64,000 nt of DNA, taken from NCBI GenBank assembly GCA_014843695.1, contig CM026395.1, positions 46,257,270-46,321,269 of the forward strand, in the 5' to 3' direction. Shown piece after piece: positions 56,095 through 64,000 of this stretch. The stretch comes from Archivesica marissinica. Its lineage: Eukaryota > Mollusca > Bivalvia > Venerida > Vesicomyidae. The notes below the pieces were generated by a model, which did no database searches, was not told where the DNA came from, and saw only the letters and a list, made by a program, of their open reading frames with translations. Position numbers and translations under genes: made by a program. The number at the start of each line of letters is the position of its first letter. The first letter of the stretch is position 1.

Positions 56095-57546
56095 TCGAAT
56101 GATACCGATAACAGACTCCAGACATATTTGAGGATTCTTAATCAATAAAAGGGCAATAACCATGGTGCTACTAGCCAGTTAGATGCTGAGAACAGACTCC
56201 GGACGGACATATTTGAGGATTCTTAATCAATAAAAGAAAGGGCAATAACCATGGTGTTACTAGCCCGTTAGATACGGAGAACAGACTCCGGACGGACATA
56301 TTTGAGGATTCGTAATCAAAGGACAATAACCATGGTGTTACTAGCCCGTTAGATACTGAGAACAGACTCCGGACGGACATACTTGAGGATTCTTAAATCA
56401 ATAAAAGGACAATAACCATGGTGTTACTAGCCCGTTTGATACTGAGAACAGACTCCGGACGGATATATTTGAGGATTCTTAAACAATAAAAGAAAGGGCA
56501 ATAACCATGGTGATACTAGCCCGTTTGATACCGATAACAGACTCCGGACGTACATATTTGAGGATTCTTAATAAAAGGACAATAACCATGGTGTTATTAG
56601 CACGTCTGATACTGAGAACAGACTCCGGACGGATATATTTGAGGATTCTTAATAAAAGGGCAATAACCATGGTGTTATTAGCACGTTAGATACTGAGAAC
56701 AGACTCCGGACGGATATATTTGAGGATTCTTAATAAAAGGACAATAACCATGGTGTTATTAGCACGTCTGATACTGAGAACAGACTCCGGACGGATATAT
56801 TTGAGGATTCTTAATAAAAGGGCAATAACCATGGTGTTATTAGCACGTTAGATACTGAGAACAGACTCCGGACGGATATATTTGAGGATTCTTAATAAAA
56901 GGACAATAACCATGGTGTTATTAGCACGTCTGATACTGAGAACAGACTCCGGACGGATATATTTGAGGATTCTTAATAAAAGGGCAATAACCATGGTGTT
57001 ATTAGCACGTTAGATACTGAGAACAGACTCCGGACGGATATATTTGAGGATTCTTAATAAAAGGACAATAACCATGGTGTTATTAGCACGTCTGATACTG
57101 AGAACAGACTCCGGACGGATATATTTGAGGATTCTTAATAAAAGGGCAATAACCATGGTGTTATTAGCACGTTAGATACTGAGAACAGACTCCGGACGGA
57201 TATATTTGAGGATTCTTAATAAAAGGGCAATAACCATGGTGTTACTAGCACGTTTGATACTGAGAACAGACTCCGGACGGATATATTTGAGGATTCTTAA
57301 TAAAAGGGCAATAACCATGGTGTTACTAGCACGTTAGATACTGAAAACAGACTCCGGACTGATATATTTGAGGATTCTTAATAAAAGGGCAATAACCATG
57401 GTGTTACTAGCACGTTAGATACTGAGAACAGACTCCGGACGGACATATTTGAGGATTCTTAAACAATAAAAGGGCAATAACCATGGTGCTACTAGCCCGT
57501 TAGATACTGAGAACAGACTCCGGACGGATATATTTGAGGATTCTTA
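56095..57546. repeat. 81-bp satellite, left block, about 17 copies
   Basis: Units contain ATATTTGAGGATTCTTAATA, AAAGGGCAATAACCATGGTG, TTACTAGCACGTTAGATACT and GAGAACAGACTCCGGACGG. Early units are 85-90 bp, with TCAATAAAAG-type insertions; later ones are a regular 81 bp. From about 56570 to 57220 two variants alternate strictly, giving a 162-bp dimer. The unit is open on the minus strand, explaining short ORFs there. The block ends at 57546 at the LINE junction. Confidence 0.95.
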
Positions 57547-58780
57547 GTCTCACTGTGAATGTCTCATCACAAGGAATACATATGGGTTGTTCTTCTGCAT
57601 TTAAAATATAAGAATGTGTAATCCAAGTGTGTCCAATACGACACCGAGTCAAACGAACTTGTTCTTTTCGGTTTAGTTTTGTACGATATGTACTTGAAAA
57701 TATGGGTTTAATTTCATGTAATTTATTTCCAACTTGTTTGTCCCAATTTATTTGACATTTACTATCGACATATTTCCTAATATTGGATTTTAAATCCGTA
57801 TGCGGTATTTTAGAGTTTGTTATTGGCAAGTCTAAAGCAGACTTTGCTAGAAAATCAGCGTCATCATTTCCTCGTATGTTTATATGACTGGGAATCCAAC
57901 AAAAAACAACAGTTTTTGAGGAGCTAATAGATATGTATCTTTTAAAGATTTGTTGAATTAGGGGGTTGGAATGGTTTGGTTGTTTGAGAGATGTTAAAAC
58001 CGACAAAGAGTCGGAAAATATAATAAATGTGTCGTTTTCGTTAACAGTTATAAGGGAAAGAGCTAGGTCGATAGCTTGTGTTTCTGCAGAGAAAATTGAA
58101 CTGTCATCAGGTAATCTTACAGTACTTGATTTAGTATGGGTAACTGCTGCACATGCAACCTTTTCAAGTCTTTTTGAGCCATCTGTGTAGATGGATATAT
58201 AATCTTTATATTTAGATTTTATTTCTAAAAATTTTGTTTTAAAAATATCTGGACTAGTTTCACTTTTCTTATTCTCATACAAATGAAGATCTAAAATAAT
58301 GTTTGGGGTAGTTAAAGTCCACGGTTCTTTATTTAACAACTTGTTTTCTTGTATAATTGTTGTATCTATTTTTGCTTCTACTAATAATGGTTTAATACGG
58401 AGACCTAGTGGTTTTATGGCGGATGGAGAGTTTCCGTAAACTATTTTGTTTTTAGGCTCGAAAACGCAATTGAATGCAGGATTTTTGGGATTTGCAGCTA
58501 GTTTGGTTGTATATTGTAACGAGAGTTTCTCTCTCCGTATGTATAAAGAGGGTTCATTTGTTTCAGCATATAAGCTTTCTACGGGAGATGTGTGAAAAGC
58601 TCCTAGAGCCAGTCGTAGACCTTGATGATGTATTGTATCTAACTTTTTCAAGTAGGATTTTCTCGCCGATCCATACACAATGGATCCGTAATCCAGTTTG
58701 GAACGGATAAGTGATCTGTATAGATTTATAAGAACTGGACAATCGCTTCCCCAATTTTGTATTGGAGAGCACCTTCAAAA
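57547..58780 (-). pseudogene. LINE RNase H domain and C-terminus, 3'-truncated
   Basis: The minus-strand frame from 58678 gives VYGSARKSYLKKLDTIHHQG and ALGAFHTSPVESLYAE (RT-RNase H linker). RNase H follows with all expected catalytic residues: IYTDGSK (Asp), SAETQAI (Glu), IFSDSLSVL (Asp) and NDDADFLAK (Asp). WIPSHINIRGN is typical of the I group. The C-terminal CIPCDETFTV should continue into a His/Cys zinc motif, but satellite sequence replaces it after 57547. The domain would remove RNA from RNA-DNA hybrids. Confidence 0.9.
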
Positions 58781-60040
58781 TATTTAGAGCTTTTAGACAT
58801 TTCGTCCGTAGATAATTTATATGAGGTATGAATGTTAATTTTTTGTCAAATATAAGTCCTAGGAATTTTACTTCTTCTACTACAGGAATTTGTGAACCGT
58901 AAATTGTTAAATTTGGATCTGGATGTAATCCTCTCAATTGACAGAAATGTACGCATTGAGTTTTAATTTTAGAGAATTTGAAACCATTTTCGTTTGCCCA
59001 ATCTTCAAGTTTATTTAGACATTTTTGGAGTTTTTGTTCAATGGTTTCCATATTTTTAGATTTGTAGAACATTACAAAATCATCTACATATAAGGAGCAA
59101 TCTGTTTCGTTTAAACATTTCACAATGCTATTAATTTTAATATTAAAAAGTGTTGGGGATAAAATACTACCTTGAGGCACCCCTTGCTCTTGTTTGTATG
59201 TATCGGAGAGCGTTAAGCCAATTCTTACTTTAAAATTTCTATTTGATAAAAAATTGGCAATAAAATTTGGCAAGTGGCCTTTCAGACCAAAATCGTGTAA
59301 ATCTTTGAGAATACCATATTTCCATGTGGTATCATATGCCTTTTCTAAATCGAAAAAAACTGCTACCAAATGTTCTTTTTTGATGAAGGCATTACGAATA
59401 TAATTTTCTAGTCTTACTAGATGATCAGTTGTACATTTATTTTTCCGAAAACCCGTTTGGTAACTCGTAATCAAACTGTTTGATTCCAAGAACCAAACAA
59501 GTCTATCGTTAATCATTCTCTCCATGGTTTTACATAGACAACTAGTTAGTGCGATGGGACGATAATTTGTGGGATTTGTATGATCTTTTCCTGGTTTGGG
59601 ATAGGAATGATTATGGCTTCACTCCATTCTTTGGGAAAGTTCTCACTTTCCCACGTCATATTAAAAATATCTAAAAGAGTTTTCATTGCATTATTTGGTA
59701 AATGTTTTATAATTTGATAATGGATTTGATCTGGACCTGTGGCCGTTTCTTTTGTTCTTTGTAGAGCAGTTTCGAGTTCTGACATATTGAATGGTAGATT
59801 ATATTTTTCTTCATTTCTAGAATGAAAATCAATTTTTTCTTTCTCTTTCTCAGTTTTAAATTTCTGAAACTTCTCATTATAGTTTAATGTTGAAAAGTTG
59901 TTTTGAAAGTTTTCACCTAAAACATTGGATATGTCTTTTTTTGTTAAATGGTTTCTATTATTAGATGTATTTAGATGAACAATTTTTGAGCTTTTCCTCT
60001 TGCCATTTATTTTTGCTACCATATTCCAAACCCTTTTCAT
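58563..60040 (-). pseudogene. LINE reverse transcriptase, two frameshifts
   Basis: From 60040 the minus strand reads MKRVWNMVAKINGKRKSS, then TGPDQIHYQIIKHLPN and FPKEWSEAIIIPIP. A shift near 59590 leads to the frame at 59525-58563 with YQTGFRKNKCTTDHLVRL, VFFDLEKAYDTTW (catalytic Asp), GVPQGSILSPTLFNI and LYVDDFVMF (catalytic YVDD). A second shift near 58770 separates it from the RNase H frame. The catalytic residues are unaltered, so inactivation is by frameshift only. Confidence 0.9.
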
Positions 60041-60047
60041 TGATGTA

Positions 60048-61088
60048 TTAGAGTTTATAGTAGATACATATTTTTGCCATGAAGTGCGTTTTGCATTTTT
60101 TTATAGTTCTTCGAGCTTTTGCTCGTGTAATTTGTGTGTTTAAGAGATTTGCTTTTGTGGGAGTTTTATTAAATTTACGCAATGCATTCTTTCGTTTATT
60201 TATAACATTTTTACAATCGTCATTAAACCATGGTCTAATTCTTTTAGAAGATGTAGAGGATTTCGGAATGCATTCCGTTGAAATTTTTAAAAGTGAATTC
60301 GAAAACGAGGTGATTGGATCCTCGTTCCCAATCTTTTCCAATATCAAATGTTCTCTGCATAAAATTTGGAATTTTTCCCAATTAGCTTTTTGTAGATTCC
60401 ATTGTGGGTAAAATTCATCTTTTGATTTGTTTATTTCTGTGATTACAATTGGGAAGTGGTCACTTCCATGTAGGTCATCATGTAAGGACCATTCAAAATC
60501 TAAGAAAATGTTTGGATGACATATACATAAATCTAAAGCAGAAAAATGTCCTGTGGCAGGATGAAGGTATGTCGATTTGTTATCATTTAATAGACAAAGA
60601 TCATTTTCAGTTATAAAGTCTTCTATTATTTTTCCTTTATTATTGATATTTGTACATCCCCATAGTTTACTATGTCCATTGAAATCTCCAACTAACATAA
60701 AAGGGTGAGGTAATTGTTCAACAAGATTCTCTAAATCATTTTGTTTTAATGGCGAGTTTGGAGGTATATAAATGGAACAAATTGTAAATGTTTTTGAAAG
60801 TGTAACCTTGGCAGCAATGGCCTGTAAATTTGTAGTCAAGTCTATTTTACTATGTGGAACAGTCTTGTTTATGAGAATGGATGATCCACCAGATGCCTTT
60901 TGACAATCATTATTTATAAAATTAAACATGATAAAATCTTTAAAAAATATATTGTCAGTCGGTTTTAGGAAAGTTTCTTGCAAACAAAGGATATTTGGTG
61001 AAAGCAGAGATATAAGTATTAAAATCTCATTATAGTTTGCTTTTAGTCCCCGACAGTTCCATTGTATTATTGTATTATTCTTATCCAT
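60048..61088 (-). pseudogene. LINE APE-type endonuclease (ORF2 start)
   Basis: 346 open codons from an ATG at 61086-61088. MDKNNTIIQWNCRGLKANYN is the canonical ORF2 start of this group (Asn in WNCRG). CLQETFL (catalytic Glu), VGDFNGHSKLWG (Asp/Asn), and SDHFPIVI preceded by LDLCICHP complete the endonuclease. The frame is lost near 60105, where an A-run (minus strand) has probably slipped; the RT linker continues in another frame. The enzyme would nick chromosomal DNA to prime reverse transcription. Confidence 0.92.
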
Positions 61089-61129
61089 TATTTACGGAGA
61101 GAAGATTAAAACATGGTACATAAAAAGAT

Positions 61130-62354
61130 TACATGTTAGTGTTTGGAGGTGGATCTGGTACCAGCTCCATGTCTTCATGTTCTAATGAAGAGAATTTATT
61201 CGATTGTTTTATGGGATCCACTGATCCCTTCGGTGGTCTATCTGAGTTTTGTTTCAGGTTGCTAGGTCCATTTGGTTTATTTGGTTTTTTTTGTTGGTTC
61301 GTTTTACTCTGTGACGAGTTTGATTTAATAACAGATGTTGATCGGGATTTACGAGATGTTGATTGGGATGAGGATTGAGAAGATAAGTGAGTTTTTGTTT
61401 TGTCATTGGAACTGTTTTGGCTTCGGATTTTTCGGTAATAATTTCAGTAATAATTTCAGTTTGAGTGTATGCATTTTTCATTATTGGCTTATTTATTGCT
61501 GATTGAACTATTTTAGAGTATGATATATCTGGTTTATTTTCCTGAATTTTCCTTGCTTCGAAGTAAGAGATATTTTGTGAGCACTTTATTTTCATGATTT
61601 CTTTTTCTTTTATCCAAGTTTCGCATTTGTTCGATTTTGAGATGTGATCTTTTTTACAGTTTACGCATTTTGATTGATTGGGGCAATTTGCGGTAAGGTG
61701 ATCGTTTTCACCCATACCACAATTTTCACAAATGGAGTATTTTGTAATTTTACAGTTGTCTTCATGGTGGCCAAATTTTTGGCAGTTGAAACATCGAAGT
61801 GGATTTGGTATATATAATTAGACATTTATATTTCTATAAAAGATTTTCAGATTTGGTGGAATAACTGTGTTGTTGAAGGTTAATAAAATTGTATTAGTTT
61901 CAAAAAATTGGCCGTCTTTTTTGTACATTAATCTTTTAGCTTGAGTGACGCCTTGTGGAGTTAAATTTTTAACAATATCTTCGTTCGAGACTCCTTTTAA
62001 AATGTGATCTTTGATTATACCTTTGGAACTGTTTAGAGATCTGTGTTCCGTTATAGTAACATCAATGTCGTATATTTGTTTTATTTTTAAAATATTTTCA
62101 GTTTGTGATCTGGATTTAGTTTCAACAAGTAACGTTTGGTTTCTTAGTTTTTTTACAGAGTTTGGTGATCCAATTAAACTTTCCAATGATTTTTCGATAA
62201 CAAATGGAGATAGTGAGCCAATTTTTTTTTCATGCATTTCTGATTCAATAATGAAGAATTTTGGATACGCTTTAAGTGGTATTTCTGATTCGTCTGATGG
62301 TCGTGGTCGTTTTAGGGAATTTTGGGAAGCCATGGTTATTGTTTTGATGTTCAA
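61130..62354 (-). pseudogene. LINE ORF1 (gag-like) with zinc knuckles
   Basis: From the ATG at 62352-62354 about 178 codons are open, including KRPRPSDESEIP, KAYPKFFIIESE and LNSSKGIIKDHIL. An in-frame TAA near 61817 interrupts just before YIPNPLRCFNCQKFGHHEDNC, the first CCHC knuckle. Further cysteine clusters (CENCGMGENDHLTANC, CVNCKKDHISKSNKC) follow. After a shift near 61390 the tail SSLEHEDMELVPDPPP, typical of ORF1 ends in this group, appears in another frame. ORF1 would bind element RNA. Confidence 0.85.
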
Positions 62355-63720
62355 CAGAAGAGGGCACCACCCGCCTCGGGAGTCCTACCAGGGAACGCAG
62401 TTTAGAGGTGGTATTCCTACCTCTAGCGTTAATGCTACTCTTCTGTCATACTCTACTGATAGTAGAGGAAACTGTGATCCTGCCAGTAACTGGACAGTCA
62501 CACAGATCCCCTATCTATCCATCGATTAACCCGTTAAGCCGCCGCTCATAAGAATCTACTTTAAGAAAGGAAAAAAGGTAGTCAACACACGGTTTGTATC
62601 TAACGATACATATATAGTAAGAAAGATAGGCAGATAAGTTTTTCGATTCCAGAGCAAGGCACGACTAGCCGATTGTTTAGGCCCGGGCCCAACCCAGACG
62701 CCACGTCTATCCGAAGCCAGGGTCGAAGTAGTGTGTTAGGAGCTGGAGATCCCTGAGCCCCCTCAACTACCAGAATCCCTATTTCCGGTTTACGGGTCGC
62801 CACCTACGGCAAACTGGTGGCGTCTGTTTTATCAGGGGATTTCACCCCAACCATCACAGACGTAAAATGATCTATATATTGTATCCCTACAGACAAGGGG
62901 TTAATCGATTTGTTTCAAAATGTTTCGTAAGCTAGGTGAAGGCCTAAACATACTATTAGTTAGATGATACATTGGAGTACGGTTAGATGATACATTGGAG
63001 TACTGAACTATTTGGAAGATGTTACGTGGATATTCCATGTGAAAAATATTTCAAATAATCAAACAGTGGGATAAAATTTGTTCCCAATTTTGTATAAATT
63101 GTGCATAGTGATACGAGAATAGAAAATGTGAAACGTACACAACACAAATGGTGATAAATACAGATGAATGTTACAATCTTCGTCCCGTGCGCTACCCACA
63201 GGCACAAATGGTAAACAAATGAGCATGTTAATGTATGATATAGCAAGGATAGAGAGAAAAGACATACATGCAGGGTTTGGGAAGGGAAAAATATTTACCT
63301 AAAGAGATTTATTTTATTTAAAATCATTTATTTATATTTTTGTTAAACCTAGTTTGTTTTGTTCGTTCGTTTTGTTCATTTGTTTTTGTTTAGTTTTATT
63401 GTTCGCGTGTTTGAAATCCTAACAGTATAGTATTACGATATTTTAAACATAAGTTTAATAAATTAGAAAGTTTTGTTTTGTATTTAATTTCTCAGTTTTA
63501 ATTGTTATATTTTTATATTTTCTAACGCGTTTTACATTTCAGTTCTGTGGTATATTTATTTTTTCAAGACTTTATTTAGTTTTAGGATATGTATTTGAAT
63601 TTAAATTTTAGAATATGTTTTTGGTGGAACGCGGTCGGCTGGTTTCGTGGGAGTTTTACCCAACCTGCACACCAGCCAGGCAGCAGTGAATTTCTTTTGC
63701 CCCCAGCCGCTGGGGCGGAA
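62355..63720 (-). other. 5' untranslated region of the I/Nimb-like LINE
   Basis: About 1.37 kb upstream of ORF1 without a supported ORF. It includes a GC-rich stretch at 62640-62830 and a T-rich stretch at 63300-63640. GGTTAGATGATACATTGGAG is nearly duplicated at 62958 and 62981. It probably carries the internal promoter. The left limit at 63720 is set by the return of satellite sequence. Confidence 0.6.
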
Positions 63721-64000
63721 TAAAAGGGCAATAACCATGGTGTTACTAGCACGTTTGATACTGAGAACAGACTCCGGACGGATATATTTGAGGATTCTTA
63801 ATAAAAGGACAATAACCATGGTGTTATTAGCACGTTAGATACTGAGAACAGACTCCGGACGGACATACTTGAGGATTCTTAATCAATAAAAGGCCAATAA
63901 CCATGGTGCTACTAGCCCGTTTGATACTGAGAACAGACTCCGGACGGATATATTTGAGGATTCTTAATAAAAGGACAATAACCATGGTGTTATTAGCACG
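63721..64000. repeat. 81-bp satellite, right block, about 3.5 copies to window end
   Basis: Same unit as 56095-57546, beginning TAAAAGGGCAATAACCATGG, continuing beyond the window. One unit has the longer TCAATAAAAGGCC form seen at the far left of the left block. Confidence 0.95.

Larger units (their letters stand above)
57547..63720 (-). mobile_element. I/Nimb-like LINE with RNase H, inserted in the satellite
   Basis: Minus-strand order: a 5' untranslated region (63720 to about 62355), ORF1 with zinc knuckles, then ORF2 with APE endonuclease, RT and RNase H. EN-RT-RNase H is the I/Nimb-group layout. Frames are broken at several places. The 3' end is truncated inside the C-terminal cysteine motif, and no tail or target duplication is visible. 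The satellite resumes in phase on the right. Confidence 0.85.

Noticed and set aside
56171..56689. Minus- and plus-strand ORFs with RILKYIRPESVLSI- or LARLILRTDSGRIYL-type repeats
   Set aside because: They come from the 81-bp satellite, whose unit length is a multiple of three.

Overview
The window is eukaryotic and almost entirely repetitive. It is AT-rich, has no bacterial-style gene packing, and contains long satellites and retrotransposons of metazoan types (Ty3/gypsy, BEL/Pao, L1-like, CR1/jockey-like and I/Nimb-like LINEs, Tc1/mariner, pogo, a hAT-like MITE). The mix of families, and short motifs such as TGACCTTGACC (about 49925) and GGGCAATAACC, suggest a mollusc, probably a bivalve. 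That is inference from recalled family distributions, not a database match. No intact host protein-coding gene could be supported. One acidic repeat ORF near 55 kb is the only weak host-exon candidate.

Layout. 0-2.1 kb: a short tandem repeat and a decayed pogo-like transposase (minus). 2.5-10.5 kb: a Tc1/mariner element with 24-bp perfect terminal inverted repeats, split by a gypsy-type gag-pol (minus) for which I find no LTR pair. 10.5-11.9 kb: about 25 tandem copies of a 55-56 bp unit carrying tRNA-like A and B boxes. 12.5-13.7 kb: the 3' end of a decayed LINE. 14.9-26.5 kb: about 429 copies of a 27-bp satellite running into a 1000-N gap. 27.5-34.9 kb: a BEL/Pao element broken by a 1185-bp hAT-like MITE and point lesions.

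34.9-44.2 kb: a minus-strand CR1/jockey-like LINE abutted on its left by the Pao LTR and split by a 7.7-kb plus-strand L1-like element between two copies of AAATAACT. After a second 1000-N gap (44503-45502) come a roughly 80-bp tandem repeat and two LINE copies of one family in opposite orientation (45.8-49.9 kb). From 50.2 to 57.5 kb lies a dense patchwork of at least ten different tandem repeats, a large diverged inverted repeat, and the acidic repeat ORF. The last 8 kb is an 81-bp satellite interrupted by an I/Nimb-like LINE (57547-63720, minus); the satellite resumes to the window end.

The elements do not form a pathway. They record nested insertions: gypsy-like into Tc1, MITE into Pao, Pao and L1 into a CR1-like LINE, a LINE into an 80-bp tandem repeat, and a LINE into an 81-bp satellite. 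Almost every transposon ORF carries stops, frameshifts or truncations. Long ORFs across the 27-bp satellite are artefacts of a stop-free unit whose length is a multiple of three.
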